DNA from: Streptomyces koelreuteriae
GTDB taxonomy: Bacteria; Actinomycetota; Actinomycetes; Streptomycetales; Streptomycetaceae
NCBI RefSeq assembly: GCF_018604545.1
Contig: NZ_CP075896.1
Coordinates: 4,278,001-4,342,000, forward strand
Direction: 5' to 3'
DNA length: 64,000 bases
Positions 51,945 to 59,673 of this stretch are shown in pieces. The notes beneath the pieces were generated by a model. That model made no database searches. It saw only the letters and a list, made by a program, of their open reading frames with translations, and was not told the DNA's origin. Position 1 is the stretch's first letter, and each line of letters begins with the position of its first letter. Both the position numbers and the translations under genes were made by a program.

Positions 51945-52142
51945 ATGGCTAACAACCAGGCCCCCCAGGGCAATCACGACCCTGCCGGCAACACCCAGAT
52001 GTTCCGCGCGTTCGTCGACGAGGCGCCGCAGGGGCGTCAGGCCACGGCAGCCGCCGGCGGCGGCCCGCGCATCGGCCTCATCCTCGGCGTCGTCGTCGCC
52101 GTGGCGATCGTCGCGGCGGTGGCTTGGCTGGCACTGAAGTAA
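51945..52142 (+). CDS. small single-pass membrane protein
   Basis: 65 aa. A hydrophilic N-terminus (NNQAPQGNHDPAGNTQMF, FVDEAPQGRQ) is followed by one helix, IGLILGVVVAVAIVAAVAWL. No family named with confidence. TAGGGT lies 9 bp before the ATG and TTGGGG further upstream, so the transcript may be nearly leaderless. It is divergent from the MarR operon. Confidence 0.72.
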   Translation: MANNQAPQGNHDPAGNTQMFRAFVDEAPQGRQATAAAGGGPRIGLILGVVVAVAIVAAVAWLALK

Positions 52143-52301
52143 GTCGCCGAGTACCAGGCGTTTCTGAGACCGGGTGGTCCGCGACTCGGCGCGATGAGGT
52201 GCCGGACGTCTGTGCGGAGGCCAGATGGTCCGCAACTCGGCATCGCAGGGTGCTCGGCGTCTGTGCCCGGGCCGGGTGGGTCCGCAACCCGGCGGAACGG
52301 C
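52143..52301. repeat. three degenerate tandem repeats of about 50 bp
   Basis: Units at 52143-52198, 52199-52249 and 52250-52301 share the blocks GTGCCGGACGTCTGTG and GGTCCGCAACTCGGC. They follow directly on the small membrane-protein gene. No coding potential is seen. The remainder to 52723 is non-coding, C/G-rich and contains the inverted repeat below. Confidence 0.65.
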
Positions 52302-52523
52302 GTGCCGCTGCGCCCACCCGTGCCGCCCCTAGCGGCACGCATGCCCGCAGCTGGGCGGGATGGAGCGGCGCCCGCAGCGGCGGCCTGCGGCAGCCAGGGC
52401 GGGTGCGGCGCCCCGCGGCTGGGGCAGGGGCGGAAGCCCGTGGCCGGCGGCGCGGAGGGCCGAAGCCCGCGGCGGCTGGCGGGAGCCGGGACGTGCCCGC
52501 ACCCGCGTACGGCGAGAAGGGGA

Positions 52524-52625
52524 CGTGTCGGGGGGTGTCCGCCCGCAGCGGTTGGCGCGTCAACGGACAGTTAGTTGGTCCCCGACCCCATCGCGCCGTT
52601 CCGAGGACGGACACCCCCCGACGCG
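52524..52625. repeat. 18-bp inverted repeat enclosing 66 bp
   Basis: CGTGTCGGGGGGTGTCCG (52524-52541) is complementary to CGGACACCCCCCGACGCG (52608-52625) at 17 of 18 positions. The interior contains TTAGTTGG and no frame. It could be a fold-back RNA structure, a cruciform, or the ends of a very small non-autonomous element. It lies 100 bp before the convergent sigN-like stop. Confidence 0.7.
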
Positions 52626-52723
52626 GCCCCGACCCACCACCCGGCGATAGGCGCTACCCGCACCCCCACCGAAGCAGCCACAGGCCGCCGCAGGCATCCC
52701 ACGACGGCCCGAGCCCCACCACG

Positions 52724-53629
52724 TCAGTCCGAGATCAGGCCTTCCCGCAGCTGCGCCAGCGTGCGCGTCAGCAGCCGGGAGACGTGCATCTGCGAGATGC
52801 CGACCTCCTCGCCGATCTGCGACTGGGTCATGTTCGCGAAGAAGCGAAGCATGATGATCCGCCGCTCACGAGGCGGCAGCTTCGCCAGCAGCGGCTTCAG
52901 GGACTCGCGGTACTCCACGCCCTCCAGCGCGGTGTCCTCGTACCCCAGCCGGTCCGCCAGCGACCCCTCGCCGCCGTCGTCCTCGGGCGCCGGCGAGTCC
53001 AGCGAGGACGCCGTGTACGCGTTCCCCACCGCCAGCCCGTCGACGACGTCCTCCTCGGACACCCCGAGCACGGCCGCGAGTTCGGTGACCGTAGGAGACC
53101 GGTCCAGCTTCTGCGAAAGCTCGTCGCTCGCCTTCGTCAGCGCCAGCCGCAACTCCTGCAGCCGCCGCGGCACCCGCACCGACCACGACGTGTCACGGAA
53201 GAACCGCTTGATCTCCCCGACCACCGTCGGCATCGCGAACGTCGGGAACTCCACCCCGCGTTCGCAGTCGAACCGGTCGATCGCCTTGATCAGCCCGATC
53301 GTGCCGACCTGGACGATGTCCTCCATCGGCTCGTTCCGCGACCGGAACCGCGCCGCGGCGTACCTCACCAGCGGCAGGTTGAGCTCGATCAGAGTGTCAC
53401 GGACATACGCACGCTCGGGGCTGTCCTCGTCGAGCGCGGCCAGCCGCAGGAACAGGGAGCGGGACAGGGTGCGGGTGTCGATGGCGCCCGCGGTCGGAAC
53501 AACCGGGGCGGGCTCGGCCGCCAGGACGGCCGGAGCATCATCGATGGGGCCGAGTGAGTCGAGAGCATGGGGAGCTGTCTCGCTCTCCGCGAGCGTGAGC
53601 ACCTTCGAGCTGCCCTGTTCTGCGGACAT
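52724..53629 (-). CDS. sigN: SigB/SigF/SigG-type RNA polymerase sigma factor, SigN-like
   Basis: 301 aa; ATG preceded by AAAGGGGG. Region 2 is LVRYAAARFRSRNEPMEDIV then QVGTIGLIKAIDRFDCERGV; region 3 begins VPRRLQELRLAL; region 4 has LPPRERRIIMLRFFANMTQS and the helix-turn-helix IGEEVGISQMHVSRLL. The first 60 residues are a variable tail. The order and relation to the adjacent sigF-like gene match the sigN-sigF pair of Streptomyces coelicolor; the symbol is given on that basis. SigN-type factors act in late aerial development and stress. No anti-sigma gene is adjacent. Confidence 0.85.
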   Translation of the reverse strand: MSAEQGSSKVLTLAESETAPHALDSLGPIDDAPAVLAAEPAPVVPTAGAIDTRTLSRSLFLRLAALDEDSPERAYVRDTLIELNLPLVRYAAARFRSRNEPMEDIVQVGTIGLIKAIDRFDCERGVEFPTFAMPTVVGEIKRFFRDTSWSVRVPRRLQELRLALTKASDELSQKLDRSPTVTELAAVLGVSEEDVVDGLAVGNAYTASSLDSPAPEDDGGEGSLADRLGYEDTALEGVEYRESLKPLLAKLPPRERRIIMLRFFANMTQSQIGEEVGISQMHVSRLLTRTLAQLREGLISD

Positions 53630-53897
53630 GCCACCCCCTTTGGGTCGCGGGACGGTCGCGGCGAACGCTCCCGTCTGAGGAACGCAGCCTTCACCTGAAT
53701 ACCGGAGCCGAAGCCCCGGCAAACGCGCTTCACGCAGAATGTCACATGTCGGCAACACGCTGTAGTGACATGTCGACATCTGAGACGCGAATAAGCCCTG
53801 CAAACAAGGGGTCTGACGGCCTGTAGGCCCGTAACTGCCAAGAACGGCCCTGATGAGCGATTCCCTCGCCCCGGTGACCTCTCGCTCGCGTTTGCGG
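53630..53897. promoter_or_regulatory. promoter region of the sigN-like gene with repeated ACATGTCG
   Basis: ACATGTCG occurs at 53744-53751 and 53768-53775, 24 bp apart in direct orientation. The second lies in the partly palindromic GTGACATGTCGAC. GTTACG and AT-richer stretches lie between the two sigma genes. No reading frame is supported. Confidence 0.45.
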
Positions 53898-54818
53898 TTA
53901 CGCGTCGATCCTGTTCGCAGACCGCAATCGCTGGAAGCTACGCGCGAGTAGGCGCGAGACATGCATCTGCGAGACACCGAGCTCCGCGCTGATCTGAGAC
54001 TGCGTGAGGTTGCTGTAGTACCGCAGCAGCAGAATCCGCTGCTCCCGCTCAGGCAGTTGTACGAGCAGATGCCGTACGAGATCCCGGTGCTCCACACCGT
54101 CCAGCGCGGGATCCTCGTAGCCGAGCCGGTCCAGCAGCCCCGGCAGCCCGTCGCCCTCCTGCGCGGCCTCCAGCGAGGTCGCGTGGTACGACCGACCGGC
54201 CTCGATGCAGGAGAGCACCTCGTCCTCGGTGATGCGCAGCCGCTCGGCGATCTCCGAGGTCGTCGGGGTGCGCCCGAAGGAGGTGGTCAGGTCCTCGGTC
54301 GCGCTGTTGACCTGCACCCACAGTTCGTGCAGCCGGCGCGGTACGTGGACCGTACGGACGTTGTCGCGGAAGTACCGCTTGATCTCGCCCACGACCGTCG
54401 GCATCGCGAAGGTCGGGAACTGCACGCCCCGGTCGGGGTCGAAGCGGTCGATGGCGTTGATGAGCCCGATGGTGCCGACCTGGACGACGTCCTCCATCGG
54501 CTCGTTCCGCGACCGGAACCGCGCCGCGGCGTACCGCACCAGCGGGAGGTTGGCCTCGATGAGCGCCCCGCGCACCCGGTCGTGCTCCGGCGTGCCCGGC
54601 TGGAGCTCCTTGAGCTGCCCGAAGAGGACCTGTGTGAGGGCGCGGGTGTCCGCACCACGGCTCCGCTGGGGGGTCGGTTGGGGAGTCGGCTGTGGAGTCG
54701 CTTGGGGAGTCGCTTCCGAGGAGGCTTCCGGGGCTGGGGAGGGTGCCTGAGGCGCAGTACTGGCCAGCACGGTCAACTCCACCTCGTCATCCGTCAACCC
54801 ATCAGTGACCTCTTCCAT
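53898..54818 (-). CDS. sigF: sporulation sigma factor, SigF-like
   Basis: 306 aa from the ATG at 54818; the upstream TTG is less likely. It lacks a ribosome-binding site and has TATGAC 10-15 bp upstream, so it is probably leaderless. Region 2: LVRYAAARFRSRNEPMEDVV, VGTIGLINAIDRFD; region 3: VPRRLHELWVQVNSATEDL; region 4: LPEREQRILLLRYYSNLTQS and ISAELGVSQMHVSRLLARSF. The N-terminal tail has a PTPQ tandem repeat (54670-54725). SigF controls spore wall and pigment maturation in Streptomyces. Close paralogue of the downstream gene. Confidence 0.88.
   Translation of the reverse strand: MEEVTDGLTDDEVELTVLASTAPQAPSPAPEASSEATPQATPQPTPQPTPQRSRGADTRALTQVLFGQLKELQPGTPEHDRVRGALIEANLPLVRYAAARFRSRNEPMEDVVQVGTIGLINAIDRFDPDRGVQFPTFAMPTVVGEIKRYFRDNVRTVHVPRRLHELWVQVNSATEDLTTSFGRTPTTSEIAERLRITEDEVLSCIEAGRSYHATSLEAAQEGDGLPGLLDRLGYEDPALDGVEHRDLVRHLLVQLPEREQRILLLRYYSNLTQSQISAELGVSQMHVSRLLARSFQRLRSANRIDA
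54670..54725 (-). repeat. 12-bp tandem repeats in the sigF-like N-terminus
   Basis: In-frame units encode ATPQ/PTPQ four to five times. The tail before region 2 is therefore likely to differ in length between strains. Confidence 0.8.
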
Positions 54819-54922
54819 CAAAAGCGGTCATAGCATCACAAGACATGTCCACTGTGTGCAAGCACCCCATAACTACGTGTTGAGGGTTGAAAACCGCCTA
54901 TCCATCGCCCCACCGCACGGAA

Positions 54923-54951
54923 GAGCCCCCCGTCAGGACGACGGGGGGCTC
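54923..54951 (-). terminator. intrinsic terminator downstream of the Dabb operon
   Basis: GAGCCCCCCGTC pairs with GACGGGGGGCTC around 5 nt. On the minus strand it follows the Dabb stop by 35 bp and is followed by TTCCG. Confidence 0.85.
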
Positions 54952-54985
54952 GAAGTACCGGCGGCCGGGCGCCTCGGAACTCGTC

Positions 54986-55279
54986 TCAGAACTCGTAGTC
55001 GGCGATCACCCACGTGGCGAACTCGCGCCACAGCGCGACACCCGCCTGGTGGTCGGGATGCTCGACGTACCGCCGCAGCGCGTCCGCGTCGTCGAAGGCC
55101 GAGTTGATGGCGAAGTCGTGGGCGATGGGGCGGTCGCTGATGTTCCAGCCGAGCTCCCAGAAGCGGAGCTCGGGGATCGCGCCGTCGAGCGCGCGGAAGG
55201 CCTCGACGCCCCGCACGACGCGCGGGTCGTCGCGCTCGACGCCCTCGTTGAGCTTGAAGAGGACCAGGTGGCGGATCAT
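54986..55279 (-). CDS. Dabb-family (stress-responsive A/B barrel) protein
   Basis: 97 aa, the normal size of a single dimeric alpha/beta-barrel domain. MIRHLVLFKLNEGVE is the diagnostic first strand, with His and Lys conserved; FWELGWNISDRPIAHDF and the C-terminal EHPDHQAGVALWREF match the family. Members act as small oxygenases, cyclases or stress proteins; activity cannot be assigned. Its ATG overlaps the stop of the preceding gene (TGATG), showing translational coupling. Confidence 0.92.
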   Translation of the reverse strand: MIRHLVLFKLNEGVERDDPRVVRGVEAFRALDGAIPELRFWELGWNISDRPIAHDFAINSAFDDADALRRYVEHPDHQAGVALWREFATWVIADYEF

Positions 55280-55455
55280 CACTTTCCTCCGTCGGCGACC
55301 CACGTGGCGAAGTCGCCGAGGGCCTTGGCGGCGTCCGATATGCCCTGGAACCCTACCTGGACGTAGTCGGCGGCCTTCTCCGGATCCGTGATGATCACGT
55401 ACGCCACGAAGACCACGACGACGTAGACGGCGACCTTCTTCGCGTTCACCGCCAT
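55279..55455 (-). CDS. small membrane protein coupled to Dabb gene
   Basis: 58 aa. One N-terminal helix, VAVYVVVVFVAYVIITDP, is followed by an amphipathic tail YVQVGFQGISDAAKALGDFA. No family recognised. The stop codon overlaps the Dabb start, so the two proteins are made together; the Dabb protein may be recruited to the membrane by it. Confidence 0.75.
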   Translation of the reverse strand: MAVNAKKVAVYVVVVFVAYVIITDPEKAADYVQVGFQGISDAAKALGDFATWVADGGK

Positions 55456-55538
55456 CGCGGCCTCCCCAGTCACTGGTGTCCCATGCAGCGCACATGATCG
55501 CACGAAGGGTCCGAGCACCCGAAGGGGCGGAACGCACG

Positions 55539-55566
55539 AAGGGCCCCGTCCTCGGACGGGGCCCTT
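55539..55566 (-). terminator. terminator after tRNA-Ser(CGA)
   Basis: AAGGGCCCCGTCC pairs with GGACGGGGCCCTT. On the minus strand it begins 7 bp after the tRNA 3' end. Confidence 0.85.
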
Positions 55567-55572
55567 CTCAAG

Positions 55573-55657
55573 CGGTAGCGGAGGGATTTGAACCCTCGGT
55601 GACTTGCGCCACACTCGCTTTCGAGGCGAGCTCCTTCGGCCGCTCGGACACGCTACC
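55573..55657 (-). tRNA. tRNA-Ser(CGA)
   Basis: An 85-nt class II tRNA on the minus strand. Acceptor GGTAGCG pairs with CGCTACC, anticodon CGA lies within GCCTCGAAAGC, the variable arm is long, and the T-arm reads GAGGGTTCAAATCCCTC. Confidence 0.96.
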
Positions 55658-55702
55658 GAGGGAGACCTTACAGCAAGGTGCGGCGTGCTTTGAAATCGGT
55701 AT

Positions 55703-56134
55703 TCAGCGGGCCCGGAAGAACGCGGTGAGCAGCTCGGAGCACTCCCCGGCGAGCACGCCCTCGATCACCTCGGGCCGGTGGTTGAGCCGCCGGTCGCGGA
55801 CCAGGTCCCAGAGGGAGCCGGCCGCGCCGGCCTTCTCGTCACGGGCGCCGTAGACGAGACGGTCGACGCGGGACTGCTGGATGGCGCCCGCGCACATCGT
55901 GCAGGGCTCCAGCGTCACCACGAGGGTGCAGCCGGAGAGCCGCCACTCGCCCAGTTCGGCGGCGGCCCGGCGGATGGCGAGGAGCTCCGCGTGGGCCGTC
56001 GGGTCGCCGCCGGCCTCGCGTTCGTTGTGCCCGGCGGCGAGGACGGTCGTGCCGTCCGGGGCCAGTACGACGGCGCCGACGGGGACGTCCCCGCCCCGGA
56101 CGGCCTCGGCGGCCTCGTCCAGGGCGAGTCGCAT
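55703..56134 (-). CDS. tadA: tRNA adenosine(34) deaminase
   Basis: 143 aa. It deaminates A34 of tRNA-Arg(ACG) to inosine so that one tRNA reads CGU, CGC and CGA. The zinc and catalytic residues are in place: HAE (48-50, catalytic Glu50) and PCTMC (77-81). The substrate tRNA gene is at 32232. No other start is in frame nearby, although residues encoded just upstream (DPVRDPW) look conserved, so translation from an unusual start is possible. It follows its partner gene at 56191-56727 by 56 bp. Confidence 0.95.
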   Translation of the reverse strand: MRLALDEAAEAVRGGDVPVGAVVLAPDGTTVLAAGHNEREAGGDPTAHAELLAIRRAAAELGEWRLSGCTLVVTLEPCTMCAGAIQQSRVDRLVYGARDEKAGAAGSLWDLVRDRRLNHRPEVIEGVLAGECSELLTAFFRAR

Positions 56135-56190
56135 CGCGGGCCGCCAGGGGTCACGGACCGGATCCGGCGGTCCTGGCCCGGTGGGACCGG

Positions 56191-56727
56191 TCAGCGGACG
56201 GTCTCCAGGGTCTCCGAGGCGCCCAGGGACTCGGCGATCTCGGTGACGGCCTCGGTCGACATCAGGCGCAGCTCCTTCTCGCTGACGCCGAGGTCGTCGA
56301 GGATCTCGGGGTCGCCGACGGGGCCGTGCGGCACGGCGTCCGCCGCTCCGGTGGCTCCGTCGCCGCCGTCGGCCTCGTCCTCGTCGGGTTCACCGTCCTC
56401 GGTGCCGTCGAGGTCGAGGGCGTCGAGGTCGTCCCCCTCGTCCGGGTCGCGGCCGAGCAGTTCGTCGGTGAGCAGGATCTCGCCGTAGCTGCTGCGGGCA
56501 GCGGCGGCGGCGTCCGAGACGTAGATACGAGGGTCGTCCTCGCCGTCCACGCGGACGACGCCGAACCAGGCGTCCTCCTGCTCGATGAGCACGAGCACCG
56601 TGTCCTCGTCGGGGGAGGATTCACGGGCCAGGTCGGCCAGATCCGACAGGGTTTCCACATCGTCGAGCTCTGTGTCGCTCGCTTTCCACCCGTCTTCGGT
56701 GCGCGCGAGCAGTGCGGCGAAGTACAC
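56191..56727 (-). CDS. tRNA adenosine deaminase-associated protein
   Basis: 178 aa from the GTG at 56727. The N-terminal domain YFAALLARTEDGWKASDTEL and VLVLIEQEDAWFGVVRVDGE is followed by an acidic Asp/Glu-rich linker (about 105-135) and a short helical end. This conserved actinobacterial family sits immediately upstream of tadA and is named for that. Its biochemical role is unknown. Probably cotranscribed with tadA. Confidence 0.88.
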   Translation of the reverse strand: MYFAALLARTEDGWKASDTELDDVETLSDLADLARESSPDEDTVLVLIEQEDAWFGVVRVDGEDDPRIYVSDAAAAARSSYGEILLTDELLGRDPDEGDDLDALDLDGTEDGEPDEDEADGGDGATGAADAVPHGPVGDPEILDDLGVSEKELRLMSTEAVTEIAESLGASETLETVR

Positions 56728-57414
56728 CGTGACTCTCCCACTGGTCAGAGGCGTGCCGGTTGGGGGTCCCCCCGGCGGAGGTTGAGGGCGGGGAGTGCTC
56801 GTCCGAGCCCCGCCCACTCGGAATCGTGGCAGAAGAAGGGCGTTCAGGGGACGTCTTCGGCACCCTGTGTCCGGCAGTTTTGATCGCACGCCCGCTGCCG
56901 CCACCTGCGGATCGTACGCGGCTTTCCCCCACTCCACCCACGCTCACCGCGACAACGCCCGCGCGGTTCGCGATCTTCTCCAACGGTTTCCTCACCCGTT
57001 TCCTACCCGGAGGATTACGCGGCGGTCTGTCCCACGACTGGCCGCGTCCGGGTTCTCTCCGGGGAGAGGCACGCGGGCCCGCCGTGGGAGGCGTGCGGGG
57101 CGCCGCCGACAGGCCCGTCCGGGGTTCAGGTCGGACGTGTGCGGGGCCGGTGGTCGGGCGTGTTCCGGGCCGATGGCTGGACGCGGGCGGGGTGCCGATG
57201 ACAGTTGTGCGGCTCACCGATGGCCGCGTGCGGGCCCGCCGTAGGAGGCGTGCGAGGCGCCGCCGACAGGCCCGTCTGAGCCCAGGTCGGACGCGGGCGG
57301 GGCCGAAGGCCGGACGGGCGCCCCGGCGAAGGACGGACACGGGCGGGGCTGTCGAGGGCAGGTGTTCGGGGCCCGTCGGTGGGCTCGTGTGGTTCCCGGT
57401 CGGGCCGGTCGGTG
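56728..57414. other. 687-bp non-coding region with a diverged direct repeat
   Basis: No gene is supported in any frame. Bases 57073-57148 (GCGGGCCCGCCGTGGGAGGC...) recur at 57230-57303 with about 80% identity by eye, including an intact GGCGCCGCCGACAGGCCCGT-like block. Between and after them GGACGCGGGCGGGG-type units recur. The first 180 bp, next to the tadA-partner gene, probably hold its promoter (GTACGCGGCTTTCCC). Confidence 0.6.
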
Positions 57415-57660
57415 TTACCAGCGGAACGTGCGCATGCGCATGGCGTGTCGTAGGCGGGCCGTCTTGGCGCGGCGGGGCTGGACCCGGTCGCGTAGTTCGC
57501 GGGCCTCGGCGAGGTCGCGCAGGAAGCGGGCGCGGCGTCGGCGGCGTTCGGCGGACGACACGTCCGGATCGTCCGGTCGGCCGGCCGCCGGGTCCGCCCC
57601 GGGCCATGCGCGCGGCGACGGATCTTCTCGGTAGTCCCGGTCGGGCATCTGGCTCGTCAC
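57415..57660 (-). CDS. small basic conserved protein of unknown function
   Basis: 81 aa. An acidic/Pro-rich first half (MPDRDYREDPSPRAWPGADP) is followed by a strongly basic helix: SSAERRRRRARFLRDLAEAR and LRHAMRMRTFRW. Composition suggests RNA or DNA binding. It occupies the position between the tadA pair and upp. The GTG/ATG choice is not secured by a strong ribosome-binding site. Confidence 0.65.
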   Translation of the reverse strand: MTSQMPDRDYREDPSPRAWPGADPAAGRPDDPDVSSAERRRRRARFLRDLAEARELRDRVQPRRAKTARLRHAMRMRTFRW

Positions 57661-57756
57661 CCCCAGTTCGTCCTTCCTCGCCTTCCCCCGGACGGGCGAT
57701 TGACGCCGGCGAACGCCGTGCGGCCCGTGTCACCCGGCCCGGCTACTGTTGTGGAC

Positions 57757-58392
57757 ATGCGTCTCCACGTCGTCGACCACCCACTGGTCGCCCACAAGCT
57801 CACCACGCTGCGCGACCAGCGCACCGACTCCGCGACCTTCCGCCGTCTCGCCGACGAGCTGGTCACCCTGCTCGCCTACGAGGCCACGCGCGACGTGCGC
57901 ACCGAGCAGGTCGACATCCGGACCCCGGTGGCCACGACCACGGGCGTCAAGCTCTCCCACCCCCGCCCCCTGGTCGTGCCGATCCTGCGCGCCGGGCTCG
58001 GCATGCTCGACGGCATGGTCCGGCTGCTGCCGACCGCCGAGGTCGGCTTCCTCGGCATGATCCGCAACGAGGAGACGCTCGAGGCCTCCACGTACGCGAC
58101 GCGGATGCCGGAGGACCTGTCGGGACGCCAGGTGTACGTGCTGGACCCGATGCTCGCCACCGGCGGCACGCTGGTCGCGGCGATCCAGGAGCTGATCAAG
58201 CGCGGCGCCGACGACGTCACCGCCGTGGTGCTGCTGGCCGCCCCGGAGGGCGTCGAGATCATGGAGCGCGAGCTGGCCGGCACCCCGGTGACGGTCGTGA
58301 CCGCCTCGGTCGACGAGCGCCTGAACGAGCACGGCTACATCGTCCCGGGCCTCGGCGACGCGGGCGACCGGATGTACGGCGCGGCGGAGTAA
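57757..58392 (+). CDS. upp: uracil phosphoribosyltransferase
   Basis: 211 aa. It converts uracil and PRPP to UMP (pyrimidine salvage, cytosol). The family pattern is complete: VVDHPLVAHKLTTLRD, the RxEQV-type RTEQVDIRTP, VPILRAGLGMLDG, the PRPP loop YVLDPMLATGGTL and the C-terminal uracil-binding YIVPGLGDAGDR. TACTGT lies about 10 bp before the ATG and there is no ribosome-binding site, so it is probably leaderless. Confidence 0.97.
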   Translation: MRLHVVDHPLVAHKLTTLRDQRTDSATFRRLADELVTLLAYEATRDVRTEQVDIRTPVATTTGVKLSHPRPLVVPILRAGLGMLDGMVRLLPTAEVGFLGMIRNEETLEASTYATRMPEDLSGRQVYVLDPMLATGGTLVAAIQELIKRGADDVTAVVLLAAPEGVEIMERELAGTPVTVVTASVDERLNEHGYIVPGLGDAGDRMYGAAE

Positions 58393-58397
58393 GACAC

Positions 58398-58436
58398 CCC
58401 CGGGGCCCCACGAGGCCCCACGAGGCCCCACGCACC
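58398..58436. repeat. 11-bp tandem repeats after upp
   Basis: Three copies of GAGGCCCCACG/GGGGCCCCACG lie between the convergent upp and LytR_C genes. Confidence 0.8.
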
Positions 58437-58443
58437 GCCCCTC

Positions 58444-59085
58444 TCAGCAGCCCTTCTTCGGCGTAACCGCCGGCTCGGGCTTGGTCAGCTTGGCCAGGGC
58501 CTGGTCGGCGGCGGGCTTCTTCGCCAGTTCCTTGAAGCCGTCGCCGATGACGAGGTCGACGGCGGCACCCTTGCGGGCCGCCTCGGTACGCCGTTCGGCG
58601 CCCGGGAGCTGCGTGCCGAGCACCGGCAGCGAGGTGTCGAGGGCGGCGGCGGGGCCGAGCAGTACGCCGGTGCCCTTGACCTTCTTGTCGTACTGCTTGG
58701 TCGCGTTGCCCACGTCGCCGATCTTGAAGCCGCGCTTCTTCAGCTCGTCGGCGGTCTTCTTCGCCAGGCCGCTGCGGGTGGTGGCGTTGAAGACGTTGAC
58801 CGTGATCGTGCGCGGCTCGGGCAGCGCCTTGGCGACGGGAGAGGCGCTCGCCTTGGTCCTGGGCGCGCAGTCCGTGCCGTTGCCGGCTGCCGAAGCCTTT
58901 CTGCCGCCGCCGGTGAAGACGTCGATGAGCTGCAGCGTGCCCCAGCCGCCCACGCCGAGCACAGCTACGGAGGCGACGACCACGACGACAAGCCGCCCAT
59001 GCCGCCGGGGGCCCCGCATCCGGGGGTACTTGTTGCCCGTGATGCGGTACTTGCCGCCCATGCCGGGGGGAGTCAGCATGCTCAT
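58444..59085 (-). CDS. LytR C-terminal (LytR_cpsA_psr_C) domain membrane protein
   Basis: 213 aa from the ATG at 59085 (MSMLTPPGMGGKYRIT); a longer frame to 59139 exists. One helix, LVVVVVASVAVLGVGGWGTL (about 34-53), precedes an extracellular domain with ITVNVFNATTRSGLAKKTAD, ELKKRGFKIGDVGNA and GTGVLLGPAA. This is the LytR C-terminal fold without the catalytic LCP phosphotransferase, so it probably binds cell-wall glycan. A terminal Cys ends the protein. Confidence 0.88.
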   Translation of the reverse strand: MSMLTPPGMGGKYRITGNKYPRMRGPRRHGRLVVVVVASVAVLGVGGWGTLQLIDVFTGGGRKASAAGNGTDCAPRTKASASPVAKALPEPRTITVNVFNATTRSGLAKKTADELKKRGFKIGDVGNATKQYDKKVKGTGVLLGPAAALDTSLPVLGTQLPGAERRTEAARKGAAVDLVIGDGFKELAKKPAADQALAKLTKPEPAVTPKKGC

Positions 59086-59160
59086 GAGCGCAGCGTAGTG
59101 CGCCTGGGCGACGATGCCTACTAGATGATCATTCGACATCGGCCAGACGGACCAGAGAGA

Positions 59161-59240
59161 CCGTACGGACCAGCCGGACCGGACAGACCGTAAGGACCAG
59201 CCGGACCGGACAGACCGTAAGGACCGGCGGGACCAGCCGG
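59161..59240. repeat. three 27-bp tandem repeats
   Basis: Units CCGTACGGACCAGCCGGACC... (59161-59187), the near-identical 59188-59214, and a partial diverged unit to 59240. They fill the space between the LytR_C and VapB-like genes and lie in the leader of the former. Confidence 0.9.
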
Positions 59241-59276
59241 ACCCGAAAGGGCCAGCCCGTTACCGGCGGGGGTGGG

Positions 59277-59573
59277 TCAGTCCAGCTCGAGTACGCGGGC
59301 GTGCAGCACCTGGCGCTGCTGGAGCGCCGCCCGCACCGCGCGGTGCAGGCCGTCCTCCAGGTACAGATCGCCCTGCCACTTCACGACGTGCGCGAAGAGG
59401 TCGCCGTAGAACGTCGAGTCCTCGGCGAGGAGGGTCTCCAGGTCCAGCTGCCCCTTGGTCGTCACGAGCTGATCGAGGCGGACCGGGCGCGGCGCGACGT
59501 CCGCCCACTGCCGGGTGCTTTCCCGGCCGTGGTCGGGGTACGGCCGGCCGTTTCCGATGCGCTTGAAGATCAC
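59277..59573 (-). CDS. VapB-family antitoxin-like conserved protein
   Basis: 98 aa. MIFKRIGNGRPYPDHGRE, ARPVRLDQL-type PRPVRLDQLVTTKGQLD and GDLYLEDGLHRAVRAALQQR identify a highly conserved actinobacterial family usually annotated as VapB-type antitoxin. No PIN-domain toxin gene is adjacent, and the DGLHR motif also recalls ParB-like nuclease folds, so the antitoxin label is doubtful. Confidence 0.8.
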   Translation of the reverse strand: MIFKRIGNGRPYPDHGRESTRQWADVAPRPVRLDQLVTTKGQLDLETLLAEDSTFYGDLFAHVVKWQGDLYLEDGLHRAVRAALQQRQVLHARVLELD

Positions 59574-59673
59574 ACGGAAAGCCTACCGGGCAAGACGTTC
59601 CGGGCGCAGCCATGGCGCCGTAGTGCGACGCTGAAAAAAACCCCACAAGGCGGTACGAACCGGGAACAGGGGC

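Noticed and set aside
52524..52625. Insertion sequence with terminal inverted repeats
   Set aside because: The interior is too short, has no transposase frame, and no flanking target duplication is obvious.
53630..54097. N-terminal extension of the sigN-like gene to 54097
   Set aside because: The extension overlaps the sigF-like gene on the same strand and lacks sigma-factor similarity. The ATG at 53629 has a good ribosome-binding site.
59277..59573. Toxin-antitoxin module
   Set aside because: No toxin gene lies on either side: the neighbours are a LytR_C protein and a HerA-like ATPase.
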